The translations under genes and the position numbers were made by a program. The notes beneath the pieces are model-generated. The model had not been told where the DNA came from and did no database searches. It worked only from the letters and a program-made list of their open reading frames with translations. Below are positions 1 to 7,532 of a DNA stretch of 64,000 nt, piece after piece (position 1 is the stretch's first letter; each line of letters starts with the position of its first letter). Origin of the DNA: an uncultured Ruminococcus sp. (GTDB taxonomy: Bacteria > Bacillota > Clostridia > Oscillospirales > Ruminococcaceae); the NCBI GenBank assembly GCA_902786975.1, contig CADAES010000003.1:62001-126000 (forward strand), written 5' to 3'.

Positions 1-1
1 G

Positions 2-811
2 ACTATCGCCTCCGTACAGCCTTCCTGGCGTGACAGGACCGAGCTTTTCGGATTCTTCAACGAGTTTACCAAGAATTTCAACGAGACCGAAGTTCTCAAA
101 AGAATATATGCATCAAGCTTCAATAACGACGTAAACCTCATACTCCTTGATGAGATGAACATCGCAAGAGTCGAGTATTACTTCGCCGAGATGCTGTCCA
201 TACTTGAAATGCCAAATGCCGATGAGTGGAAGCTCGACCTCGTTCCCAACGTTTGGAGCACCGACCCGGAGAACCTGGACAAGGGTATGATAAAGATACC
301 TCAGAACGTCTGGTATATCGGAACTGCGAATAACGACGACTCGACATTTGCTATCTCCGATAAGGTTTACGACCGTGCTCAGCCTATCAACCTCGATGCA
401 AAGGGTATCGCATTCGATGCACCCGATACACCGCCGATGTGCCTTGGCTATGATCACCTCAACGAGCTGTTTGAGGAAGCGTTCAAGAAGTATCCTATCA
501 GCGAGGAGAATCTCAAGAAGATACAGCACCTCGACCTTTGGGTAATCGAAAAGCTGCGTGTGGCTTTCGGTAACCGTATCATCAAGCAGATGGGTCTGTT
601 CGTTCCTGTTTACGTTGCCTGCGGAGGCGACGAGCTTGACGGCATAGACTATGTAATGGCTACAAAGATATTCAGAAAGTTTGAATCTCTCAACCTTTCC
701 ATGCTTCGTGACGAGCTGAAGGACCTTTGTACATACCTTAAAAAGACCTTCGGAAGCAACAGCATGAAGGAGTCTATCGCATATCTTGAACGTCTGCAAA
801 AGCTGTATTGA
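2..811 (+). CDS. McrB-like AAA+ ATPase, C-terminal part (5' end outside window)
   Basis: The reading frame is open from base 2, so the gene begins upstream and about 269 residues are visible. They show the second half of a dynein/McrB-type (AAA_5) ATPase: 'QPSWRDRTELFGFF' near the start, a Walker B strand 'LILLDEMNIARVEYYF', and a sensor-1 stretch 'GTANNDDSTFAISDKVYDRA' whose Arg may be the finger residue. The Walker A motif must lie outside the window. McrB proteins power McrC-type partners, and the next gene has a DUF2357 domain as McrC-like proteins do, so the two probably work together. The end of the gene is followed at once by a strong terminator. The family call is firm. A role in restriction is not shown. 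Confidence 0.8.
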   Translation, partial: TIASVQPSWRDRTELFGFFNEFTKNFNETEVLKRIYASSFNNDVNLILLDEMNIARVEYYFAEMLSILEMPNADEWKLDLVPNVWSTDPENLDKGMIKIPQNVWYIGTANNDDSTFAISDKVYDRAQPINLDAKGIAFDAPDTPPMCLGYDHLNELFEEAFKKYPISEENLKKIQHLDLWVIEKLRVAFGNRIIKQMGLFVPVYVACGGDELDGIDYVMATKIFRKFESLNLSMLRDELKDLCTYLKKTFGSNSMKESIAYLERLQKLY

Positions 812-828
812 TAATCTATACTGCACTA

Positions 829-873
829 ATGACCTGCCTTGCCATCAGCTAACGGGCAAGTCGGGTCATTTTT
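829..873 (+). terminator. Rho-independent terminator after the McrB-like gene
   Basis: A two-part stem pairs ATGACC (829-834) with GGTCAT (864-869) and CTTGCC (838-843) with GGCAAG (855-860), and is followed by a run of T. It separates the ATPase gene from the DUF2357 gene, so the latter needs read-through or its own promoter. Confidence 0.8.
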
Positions 874-1018
874 AGAGGTAAGAAGTAAGATGTAAGAGGT
901 AAGAAGCGGAGGCGCTGCCTCCTGAATGAATAAAGAAGAAATAATAAAGAATAAAGAATATTATCGGTATCGCCTGCGGCGAGTTATCTTAGAGGTAAGA
1001 AGCAAGAGGTAAGAGATG
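874..1018. repeat. Purine-rich 'AGAGGTAAGA' repeat tracts with two short hairpins
   Basis: Two tracts built from the unit AGAGGTAAGA and variants (about 874-907 and 991-1015) flank an AT-rich stretch. Between them lie two perfect hairpins with 3-nt loops: GGAGGC/GCCTCC at 908-922 and TCGCC/GGCGA at 970-982. The same purine-rich unit recurs at 17248-17284. The layout resembles a dispersed intergenic repeat. No coding capacity is seen and no convincing promoter was found here. Confidence 0.6.
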
Positions 1019-1066
1019 CTTTTTGCCTTGTGTAAATAAAAAATACTATTGAAAGGAGGAGAATGT

Positions 1067-3214
1067 GTGGACGAGTTTTACGACAAGTGGTACAGCAATT
1101 TCACCAAAACCATGGACGGACTTGAAGACGATGAGCTGTTTGATTCTATGCATTCTCTTATCCGTTCAAGTAAGAATACATTTGCTGTCAACAGAAAGAT
1201 CATGGAGAAATCTGTTGACGTTTCGTGGGTCGATGCGATAGAGGAGGGCCTGAAGCACCTCGATACCGTGCTGAGAAACCCGAGAGTTACTATCGAAGAC
1301 GTCGAAGAGGTCGTTCCTATCGCCCTTTCAAGAAAAATAACAGTCGAGTCGGTAAAGCACCTCGCTCAGCATACCGACCTTATTCAGGACTACGACCCCG
1401 TAACAAACACCATTACCCCCTCAAAGGTGCTCAATGTACATAAGGAAGAGAGTATGATGACCTATGAAAATAAGTTCATCAATACCCTCGTTGACAGACT
1501 TTATGTCTTTATAATCCGCCGTTACGAAAAGCTCCAGGAGGTCGCTAAGGACGAAGAGGTATTCTCGCTTTCATACAATACCGATGTCGATGATAAAATG
1601 GGCAAGCAGATGAGCGTGAGCCTGAAGCTTGAAACCACCGACAGCCTCGAGACTGTCAACGAAAGCGGTCTGACCGTCTGGGAGAGAGTAGAGAACCTGA
1701 AAAAAGCCGTCGAAGGCTATAAAGGCTCGTATTTCTGCCAGGCTATGGGAAGCGTCTATATCAGACCCCCTGTAATGCGAACCAATGCGATAATGAAAAA
1801 CGTAGACCTCAAAGCCTGCCTCACACTCTGGCAGTTCATCGAGGGATACGATAAGGTCGGCTATGAGATAAATGTCGTTGATACAGCGCAGAAGCTCGAC
1901 GAGGATTATATGATGGATTTCTATAACCTTGTCGCACTTAATTTCCTGCTGTTCCGTTCGTATACCCATAAGCCCGCCAAGAAGGCAAACGAGCTTAAAA
2001 CCACAAAAGGAAAAACGTTCCTGCCTAAGTTCCTTAAAAGGTTCAATAAGGACGATATGTCCAAGTATGACGTTATGGCACAGCCCCAGAGCCTCGGTGA
2101 AACGGTCTACGACCACCAGGGCGAAGCGGGTGAGCTGAATATCGGTCTGCTCAACGAGCTTGACCAGGTCTTTGCTCTTGAAAAGGAATATATCCGTATT
2201 GAGCAGATAAAGACCGAGGTAGAGCGTATAGAGCGTGAAAAGGCTGAGAAGAAGCGTGCCGAGGCCGAAGAGCGCAGGCTTGAAGCTATCCGCCGTGAGG
2301 CAATCAGAAAAGCCGAGCAGGAAAAAGCCGAGCGTGAGCGCCGTGAAAAAGAGGAAGCCGAGCGTCTTAAAAGAGAGTGGGAAGAAAGACAGCGTGCCGA
2401 AGCCGAGGAGCGTGAAAGACTCGCCAAAGAGGCAGCCGAGCGTGCCGAGCGTGAAAGACAGGAAGCCGAGGAGCGCCGTCAGAGAGAATACGACAATTTC
2501 CGCCGTGCCCAGCTCACCGCCGAAAGACTCGAGCAGGAGCGTATCAAGGCCGAGGAGGAAGCAAAGCGCCTTGCCGAGGAGGAGGCAAACCTTACTCCCG
2601 AGCAGATCGCCGAGAGAGAACGTATCAAGGCAGAGAAGCTTGCTAAGGAAAGACGTGATAAGCAGCGTGCAGAAAGGCTGCGTGCCGAAAGAGAGATCTA
2701 CAGAAACAGAGATTTCCGCACGATATATCTGGAGTATTCCAGAAGTCCTTGGTGCGTGATAAGAAGATTCTTTATCACCCTGTGGTGCGTTATCTTCCGC
2801 AAGCCGTATGTTCCCGATGTCGATCCGAAGTATTACAGAGCCGAGTATCCTAAGAAACGCTGGCTCGAAAGACCTATGGAAACAGCTGCCGAGCGTGACG
2901 AGCGCCTGCAGATGAAGATCTACTACAATAAATACGCCGATGTTTTCCCGTATAACGTAAAGCGGTTCTTCAAGGACCTCAAGTGGAAGATGAAGAAGAA
3001 AAAGCCGCTTACCGCAGAACAGAAGGAAAAGATCAGAAAATCTCTGCCTGTTATGACCCCGGAGGAGGAAAAGGCGGAAAAGGCTCAGATCAAGGCTTTG
3101 TTCAAGGAATATCACGTAAGCGTGTTCGCAAGGATAAAGCGAAAGTTCAAAGAGTGGCGTGAAGATAAAAATTTAAAGAATGAAAGGGTCAATGAAGAAG
3201 ATGATAAAAAGTAA
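1067..3214 (+). CDS. DUF2357 (McrC-like) protein with long charged coiled coil, no nuclease motif seen
   Basis: This is a 715-residue protein. The N-terminal 350 residues resemble DUF2357, the N-terminal module of McrC-like proteins; the clearest stretch is 'TYENKFINTLVDRLYVFIIRRYEKL' in two parts around residues 135-160. A PD-(D/E)XK nuclease motif, usual in McrC, is not visible. Residues of about 375-550 are almost wholly E, R, K and A and should form a long helix or coiled coil. A short hydrophobic patch, 'WCVIRRFFITLWCVIF', lies near residue 565, then a basic tail. The GTG start at 1067 is chosen because AAAGGAGG ends 6 bases upstream; a TTG at 1049 lies before that site. It overlaps the signal peptidase gene by 35 bases. 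It is probably a scaffold or adaptor for the upstream ATPase, perhaps at the membrane (inference). Confidence 0.65.
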   Translation: MDEFYDKWYSNFTKTMDGLEDDELFDSMHSLIRSSKNTFAVNRKIMEKSVDVSWVDAIEEGLKHLDTVLRNPRVTIEDVEEVVPIALSRKITVESVKHLAQHTDLIQDYDPVTNTITPSKVLNVHKEESMMTYENKFINTLVDRLYVFIIRRYEKLQEVAKDEEVFSLSYNTDVDDKMGKQMSVSLKLETTDSLETVNESGLTVWERVENLKKAVEGYKGSYFCQAMGSVYIRPPVMRTNAIMKNVDLKACLTLWQFIEGYDKVGYEINVVDTAQKLDEDYMMDFYNLVALNFLLFRSYTHKPAKKANELKTTKGKTFLPKFLKRFNKDDMSKYDVMAQPQSLGETVYDHQGEAGELNIGLLNELDQVFALEKEYIRIEQIKTEVERIEREKAEKKRAEAEERRLEAIRREAIRKAEQEKAERERREKEEAERLKREWEERQRAEAEERERLAKEAAERAERERQEAEERRQREYDNFRRAQLTAERLEQERIKAEEEAKRLAEEEANLTPEQIAERERIKAEKLAKERRDKQRAERLRAEREIYRNRDFRTIYLEYSRSPWCVIRRFFITLWCVIFRKPYVPDVDPKYYRAEYPKKRWLERPMETAAERDERLQMKIYYNKYADVFPYNVKRFFKDLKWKMKKKKPLTAEQKEKIRKSLPVMTPEEEKAEKAQIKALFKEYHVSVFARIKRKFKEWREDKNLKNERVNEEDDKK

Positions 3215-3926
3215 GCTGAAGCTTGCCGCAAAGATCACTCTTATCGCATTGATCGCAGTTATGTTCGCTATCGTCGTTTATGTGTTCGTGTGCAACATCA
3301 GAGGCAAGGTCGCAAGGATCGGCGGATACAGCGTAATGAAAGTCCTTACGGGAAGTATGGAGCCGTCTATCCACGTTGACGACGTTATCCTTATCAAGCA
3401 GACAGATGTTTCGGAGCTCGAAGTCGGAGATGTCATCACATTCTATTCCGACGACCCGCAGATAAAGGATATGCCCAATTCCCACAGGATAATCAGGATA
3501 AATGATGACGGCACCTTTACCGTAAAGGGCGATGCGAATCCCGTTGAGGATACCTATAAGGTGCGCCCCGACAGAGTTATCGGCAAATATGTCAGAAAAA
3601 TATGGCTTTTCAGATTCATCGGCTCGTTTGCTTCTTCGAGAAAGCTTTTGATGATACTGTTCATACTGCCGACCGTGTGCATTTGCATATATGAGTCCAG
3701 AACACTTATAAAGGTCATCAGAGGTACGGACACAGACGAAAGCGAAAGCAGTGAGGACGAGAACGAAGGCTCCGAAAAGAAGGAGATCGCCGATGAGAAA
3801 AAGCAGAAGCTTATCCGTGAAGCTATCGAGAGGGAAAAGGAAAAGCTCAGACAGCAGGCTAAGCTCAATGAAAGCGAAGTGATGGACAGTGAATCAGGAA
3901 AAGATAATGAAAAGGAAGATGATTAG
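3180..3926 (+). CDS. Signal peptidase I, ER/SipW type, with charged cytoplasmic tail
   Basis: This membrane serine protease would cleave signal peptides outside the membrane. An N-terminal membrane helix (about residues 13-35) precedes the catalytic Ser in 'TGSMEPSI'. The second catalytic residue is His in 'NSHRII' rather than Lys, which marks the ER/archaeal/SipW subfamily (S26B). 'VKGDANPVED' is the later conserved Asp box. A second membrane helix near residues 150-175 leads into about 70 charged residues (ESSEDENEGSEKK and so on). The start is uncertain: ATG at 3180, 3192 or 3201, with AAAGGG at 3183-3188. It overlaps both neighbours, so it is translated with them. SipW-type enzymes often serve a dedicated substrate set. 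Another signal peptidase, of the Ser/Lys type, lies at 49335. Confidence 0.8.
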   Translation: MKGSMKKMIKSKLKLAAKITLIALIAVMFAIVVYVFVCNIRGKVARIGGYSVMKVLTGSMEPSIHVDDVILIKQTDVSELEVGDVITFYSDDPQIKDMPNSHRIIRINDDGTFTVKGDANPVEDTYKVRPDRVIGKYVRKIWLFRFIGSFASSRKLLMILFILPTVCICIYESRTLIKVIRGTDTDESESSEDENEGSEKKEIADEKKQKLIREAIEREKEKLRQQAKLNESEVMDSESGKDNEKEDD

Positions 3927-4347
3927 TGCGATCATCTGGTCAATGATACTTCTGATAGCACTGCTTGTATTTATCGGCCTATATATCGATAAAATAAAGG
4001 AAAACAGGGAACGCCTGCGAACACAGTACCAGAACTGTATTGCTGACGCAGCAGAGGAGATAGATACCTATCTCGACCGGAAGATAGACCTCGATCTTCA
4101 TTACAATATGGTCATATCCAACCTCGGTACTGCAAGGTCGTTCTTGTTCCTTATCGAGGACGAAGAACTGAACGAAAAGCAGAAAGCCGTGAACGAACTG
4201 CACTATTGCTTTGTGAAATATCCCGTGCAGATGAAAACTAAGCTTGAAGCTGTCAGCACTGCTCTGAAGGATGTGTATGACAATCTTGACAAGGGCTATG
4301 ACGAGATGCGTCAGATCGTTGATTCGGTGGAGAAAAAGGGAAATTAG
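3907..4347 (+). CDS. Unknown protein with one N-terminal membrane helix
   Basis: I do not recognise this 146-residue protein. One strong membrane helix (about residues 4-25, 'SAIIWSMILLIALLVFIGLY') is followed by a mostly helical, charged domain with heptad-like spacing, probably outside the cell. The start is taken at ATG 3907, which has AGGAA 6-7 bases upstream. A GTG at 3889 is in frame but has no such site. It overlaps the signal peptidase gene by 20 bases and ends 12 bases before the next gene. Within this block it could anchor or be a partner of the DUF2357 protein, but nothing in the sequence proves it. Confidence 0.6.
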   Translation: MKRKMISAIIWSMILLIALLVFIGLYIDKIKENRERLRTQYQNCIADAAEEIDTYLDRKIDLDLHYNMVISNLGTARSFLFLIEDEELNEKQKAVNELHYCFVKYPVQMKTKLEAVSTALKDVYDNLDKGYDEMRQIVDSVEKKGN

Positions 4348-4359
4348 GAGGGAAAGACG

Positions 4360-4587
4360 ATGAGTGAAAAAAGGAAATATAAAAAAGAGATAATGAAATG
4401 CCGTAAAACTATCGAGGAGATAGAGCGTAAGCGTTCACGTTCGCAGTCGGCGCTGGTGCAGGCTATCCTCTTGCAGGAGCAGCCGCAGGAGGCTGACGTT
4501 GAGTGGTTCAATAAGTATACAGGAGAGATCGACGCCGTCAGAAAGCATATGATAAACACTCAGAAAAAGCTTGACCTTATAAAGTAA
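4360..4587 (+). CDS. Small charged helical protein of unknown function
   Basis: This 75-residue protein is rich in Lys, Arg and Glu ('KRKYKKEIMKCRKTIEEIERKR') with no signal peptide, membrane segment or known motif. It should be helical, perhaps a coiled coil. A very good ribosome site (AGGAGGG at 4347-4353) lies before ATG 4360. It is the last gene of the accessory block and is followed by a terminator. Confidence 0.6.
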   Translation: MSEKRKYKKEIMKCRKTIEEIERKRSRSQSALVQAILLQEQPQEADVEWFNKYTGEIDAVRKHMINTQKKLDLIK

Positions 4588-4591
4588 ACAA

Positions 4592-4637
4592 TAAGACCGC
4601 ATATCCGTTTCAAAGGGATAACTGCGGTCTTTTTTGT
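4592..4637 (+). terminator. Terminator of the DUF2357/signal peptidase block
   Basis: The arms AAGACCGC and GCGGTCTT enclose a smaller ATCC/GGAT pairing and are followed by TTTTTT. It ends plus-strand transcription just before the converging tRNA-Lys. Confidence 0.8.
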
Positions 4638-4653
4638 CAGAGTATGCAAAAAC

Positions 4654-4690
4654 AAATAAAAAACCGTCTGACCCGATAAGGACAGACGGT
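4654..4690 (-). terminator. Terminator of tRNA-Lys (minus strand)
   Basis: On the minus strand ACCGTCTG (4690-4683) pairs with CAGACGGT (4670-4663) and is followed by TTTTTT. It lies 3 bases beyond the tRNA. Confidence 0.8.
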
Positions 4691-4692
4691 AG

Positions 4693-4765
4693 TGAGCTAT
4701 TGGGGATTCGAACCCCAGACCCTTTGATTAAAAGTCAAATGCTCTGCCAACTGAGCTAATAGCTC
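4693..4765 (-). tRNA. tRNA-Lys (anticodon TTT)
   Basis: The minus strand gives a complete cloverleaf of 73 nt: acceptor GAGCTAT/ATAGCTC, a D arm with AGCTCAGTTGGCAGAGC, anticodon loop CTTTTAA with anticodon TTT, and a T arm with GGTTCGAATCC. The discriminator base is A. CCA is not encoded. Promoter and terminator are both clear. Confidence 0.95.
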
Positions 4766-4826
4766 ATCACCCTTGCAGCCGCATTTACAGGGTTTTGACC
4801 AAGCGGACATTTGCAAGTGCTTATAT

Positions 4827-4855
4827 ATTATATCAAATGAAACGGGGTTTGTCAA
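4827..4855 (-). promoter_or_regulatory. Promoter of tRNA-Lys
   Basis: On the minus strand a perfect -35 TTGACA (4855-4850) and a perfect -10 TATAAT (4832-4827) are 17 bases apart. The -10 box lies 61 bases before the tRNA. Confidence 0.85.
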
Positions 4856-4914
4856 GCGTTTTTTCGCATTATTAGTAAATTAGCTGTTAATTATCCCGTT
4901 TTTTTAGCTCACTG

Positions 4915-4943
4915 TTGACGAAACGGGAAAAAAGTAATATAAT
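4915..4943 (+). promoter_or_regulatory. Promoter of the DUF815 ATPase gene, with flanking inverted repeat
   Basis: TTGACG (4915-4920) and TATAAT (4938-4943) are 17 bases apart. An inverted repeat, CCCGTTT (4895-4901) and AAACGGG (4921-4927), brackets the -35 box and could be an operator. Together with the tRNA parts this accounts for most of the 4588-4971 gap. I see no gene in it other than the tRNA. Confidence 0.75.
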
Positions 4944-4980
4944 ATTCTAAACAAATACAGACGTGAAGTGAGTGACCGTG

Positions 4981-6180
4981 ATGAATGACCTCAATAAGCT
5001 GCTTGTTGACGCAAGAACCCTTGTTATCTTTAAAAGCCTGCATCAGCAGCCTGTGTTCAGAAAATTCCTTGAAGCCGTGCAAGCGTGCCTTGGCGACGAT
5101 ACGGATAAAAGCATCGAAAAATACTGTGATTTCGTCTGCGAGCTCTATGCCTATTCAGACGACCTCACAAGCTATATACTAAAGCTCGTGCTTGAAAACG
5201 AGAACCTGTTTATGCTTCGCAGAGGCGAGGGCAAGCACACCGGCAGACTGCTCGAAGAATGTCTCGCAAACGAGCTTGAAATAATACAGGAGCTTTCCGA
5301 GATACCGTCAGCAGAGATAACATCAAAGATAAACTACGACGGCTTCCTGCCTGCGTATAAGATACAAAAGCTCGATTTCTCGCAGATCTACGCCGACAGG
5401 ATACACCAGATAAGCAAATTCGGATACGGTATCTATTCTCAGTTCCACGTTTTTGTTATTGAGAATTCAAAGATAGTTCCTGTTGAATTTCCCGACCCGA
5501 TACGCCTTGAACAGCTGTGCAACTACGAGCTTGAAAGAGAGCAGGTCATAAAGAACACCCTTGCTCTTATCAACGGAAAGCCTGCCAATAATGTGCTTTT
5601 GTACGGCGACTGCGGAACGGGAAAGTCCTCGACAGTAAAGGCGATAGCCAACGAATATGCCCCGCAGGGACTAAGACTTATCGAGCTCAAAAAGAAACAG
5701 CTCCACGAACTGCCGACGATAGTTGAAACTGTCAGCAGGAACCCGCTGAAGTTCATCATCTTTATCGACGACCTCTCTTTTACCGAGGACGACGATGACT
5801 TTGCCGCACTCAAAGCGATACTCGAGGGCAGCGTTTCCTCGTCTGCGGCAAACCTTGTTATCTATGCGACCTCAAACCGCCGCCACCTTGTCAGAGAAAC
5901 ATTCTCTGCACGCCAGGGCGACGAGATACATTTTAAGGACACTATGCAGGAGCTTCTTTCGCTGTCGGACAGGTTCGGTCTGACCGTGACGTTCCAGAAG
6001 CCCGATAAAAAGACCTTCCTCGAGGTCGTTTCAAGCCTCGCAAAGCAGTATGAGCTTGAAATGCCCAAGGACGAGCTTGATATGAAAGCCGAAGCCTTTG
6101 CGCTCGCAAGAGGCGGACGCTCACCGAGAGTTGCCAAGCAATTCATCGAATACCTGAAAGGATGTGGAGATAATGCTTGA
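4981..6180 (+). CDS. DUF815-family AAA+ ATPase
   Basis: This 399-residue cytoplasmic ATPase has a helical N-terminal half and a C-terminal AAA+ domain. Walker A 'GDCGTGKSS' lies near residue 210, Walker B 'FIIFIDDLSF' near residue 262, and a sensor-1-like 'YATSNRRHLVRE' near residue 298. The 'GGRSPRVAKQF' near the C-terminus matches the family lid. The DUF815 family is widespread in Firmicutes and its substrate is unknown. ATG 4981 is chosen; GTG 4972 is in frame upstream, and the ribosome site (GAAGTGAG) is weak. It has its own promoter and overlaps the start of the next gene slightly. Confidence 0.85.
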   Translation: MNDLNKLLVDARTLVIFKSLHQQPVFRKFLEAVQACLGDDTDKSIEKYCDFVCELYAYSDDLTSYILKLVLENENLFMLRRGEGKHTGRLLEECLANELEIIQELSEIPSAEITSKINYDGFLPAYKIQKLDFSQIYADRIHQISKFGYGIYSQFHVFVIENSKIVPVEFPDPIRLEQLCNYELEREQVIKNTLALINGKPANNVLLYGDCGTGKSSTVKAIANEYAPQGLRLIELKKKQLHELPTIVETVSRNPLKFIIFIDDLSFTEDDDDFAALKAILEGSVSSSAANLVIYATSNRRHLVRETFSARQGDEIHFKDTMQELLSLSDRFGLTVTFQKPDKKTFLEVVSSLAKQYELEMPKDELDMKAEAFALARGGRSPRVAKQFIEYLKGCGDNA

Positions 6181-6670
6181 ATTTGTAAAGTGTGAAACAG
6201 ACCATAAACTCAGAAGAACTGCCGAAATGGCATCTGATATCTGGCACGAGTGCTTTGAGGGCGTTATTTCCGATGAGCAGATAGACTATATGGTCGATAA
6301 TTACCAGTCCTTTGCGGCAATAAAAAAACAGGTCGGCACGGAGGGCTATGAGTATTATAACTTTGTTCTCGACGGCACAAGGATAGGGTACTTTGCGTTT
6401 GTTCCGCAGCCCGACGGCTCGCTTTTTCTTTCCAAGCTGTATATGTATAAGGAATACCGAGGCAACGGATATGCTTCGCAGGCTTTCAGATTTGTCAAGG
6501 AGCTTGCAAAAGAGCGTGGCTATAAGAGCATATGGCTCACCGTGAACCGCCATAATTACAGTGCGATAAAGGTCTACGAAGCATTCGGTATGAAGGTCAT
6601 CAGAGAGCAGGTCGTGGATATCGGAAACGGCTTTGTTATGGACGATTTTGTGTACGGAATCGATCTTTGA
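6173..6670 (+). CDS. GNAT-family N-acetyltransferase
   Basis: This 165-residue GNAT enzyme would transfer acetyl from acetyl-CoA to an amine or a protein N-terminus; the substrate is unknown. The acetyl-CoA loop is 'YRGNGYASQAF', followed by the helix and 'NRHNYSAIKVYEAFGM', a typical GNAT C-terminal half. ATG 6173 has GGAG just upstream and overlaps the DUF815 stop, so the two genes are translationally coupled. A terminator follows. Confidence 0.85.
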   Translation: MLEFVKCETDHKLRRTAEMASDIWHECFEGVISDEQIDYMVDNYQSFAAIKKQVGTEGYEYYNFVLDGTRIGYFAFVPQPDGSLFLSKLYMYKEYRGNGYASQAFRFVKELAKERGYKSIWLTVNRHNYSAIKVYEAFGMKVIREQVVDIGNGFVMDDFVYGIDL

Positions 6671-6675
6671 ATAAA

Positions 6676-6704
6676 CGCTCCTCGAAATCGGGGAGTTCTT
6701 TTAC
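6676..6704 (+). terminator. Terminator between converging genes
   Basis: The arms CTCCTCG and CGGGGAG (one G-T pair) with an AAAT loop are followed by TTCTTTT. It serves the acetyltransferase gene and may work in reverse for the metallo-hydrolase operon. Confidence 0.65.
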
Positions 6705-6707
6705 TGC

Positions 6708-7523
6708 TTATTCAAGAATAATCTCGTCTCCGCTGTGTAAAGCCCGAAGCTTGTCACCCATGATCGCCCTCATTCGTTCAAAGGCAGGGATGCCGGTGCA
6801 GTGCCCACTGTAAAATACAGTGTCAAGCTCTTTTAATTCACAGGCTGTCTGCTCGATCACAGTTATTTCCTCGGGAGTGTGCTCGCCGTCCTTTTTCATC
6901 ATATGAAATCCCGTCAGCACATAGTCGGGATGACCGCCGTAAAGCACCTTGTATCTGTCAAGGATATTCAGTATCCCGTTATGAGCACAGCCCGAAATGA
7001 GGAGCTTTTTGCCGTTTTGCGAAATTACAAGGCATTGTTCGTGTGAGAAATCGTCGCACACCTTTTCGCCGTCCCGAAGCATTTTCAGCCTAAGATTGCC
7101 CTGCGGAAAGCATCGCCTTCCGGTTATCCCCGTGAAAAGCGAAAGCTCGTCGTCAAGTTCCATATCGCCCTCGATAAGCTCAATGTTTCCGAGCTTTGTG
7201 ATATTCTCGTCGATGCCGATGTACCTGTCCATATTGTAGTGCGGCTCACAGGCTTTTTTCTGCATTATTATCCTCGCCTTTGAGTTTAGCCTTGAAAAGG
7301 GAAGTATTCCGCCTGAATGGTCGTAGTGCCCGTGGCTGAGAATTACCGTGTCGACCTCCGAAAGCTCTATCCCAAGCCTTTGCGCATTGGTGACAACAGC
7401 GTCGGTCTGGCCTGCGTCTGCAAGAAGTCTGTGCTTTTGCGTTTGGATATAGAAGCTGAGTCCGTGCTCGGCGATACAGCCGCTGTTTCCCAGAGTGTTC
7501 TCAACAAGAGTGACTATCCTCAT
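6708..7523 (-). CDS. Metallo-beta-lactamase-fold hydrolase
   Basis: This 271-residue member of the MBL fold has the zinc motif 'HGHYDHSGG' near residues 65-73, later His residues in 'SGCAHNG' and a C-terminal 'SGHCTG'. It resembles the cytoplasmic group annotated as 7,8-dihydropterin-6-yl-methyl-4-(beta-D-ribofuranosyl)aminobenzene-5'-phosphate synthase-like hydrolases. The real substrate is unknown. It starts 9 bases after the cytidylyltransferase gene and is probably co-transcribed with it. Confidence 0.85.
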   Translation of the reverse strand: MRIVTLVENTLGNSGCIAEHGLSFYIQTQKHRLLADAGQTDAVVTNAQRLGIELSEVDTVILSHGHYDHSGGILPFSRLNSKARIIMQKKACEPHYNMDRYIGIDENITKLGNIELIEGDMELDDELSLFTGITGRRCFPQGNLRLKMLRDGEKVCDDFSHEQCLVISQNGKKLLISGCAHNGILNILDRYKVLYGGHPDYVLTGFHMMKKDGEHTPEEITVIEQTACELKELDTVFYSGHCTGIPAFERMRAIMGDKLRALHSGDEIILE

Positions 7524-7532
7524 CGTTTCCTC

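Noticed and set aside
1023-1049. Promoter TTGCCT/TACTAT for the DUF2357 gene
   Set aside because: The spacer is 15 bases and the start would fall within the ribosome site.
1571-3115. Long minus-strand reading frame of 514 codons opposite the DUF2357 gene
   Set aside because: It is the antisense shadow of a GC-biased, charged coiled-coil gene; it is Leu/Phe-rich, has no ribosome site and no family resemblance.
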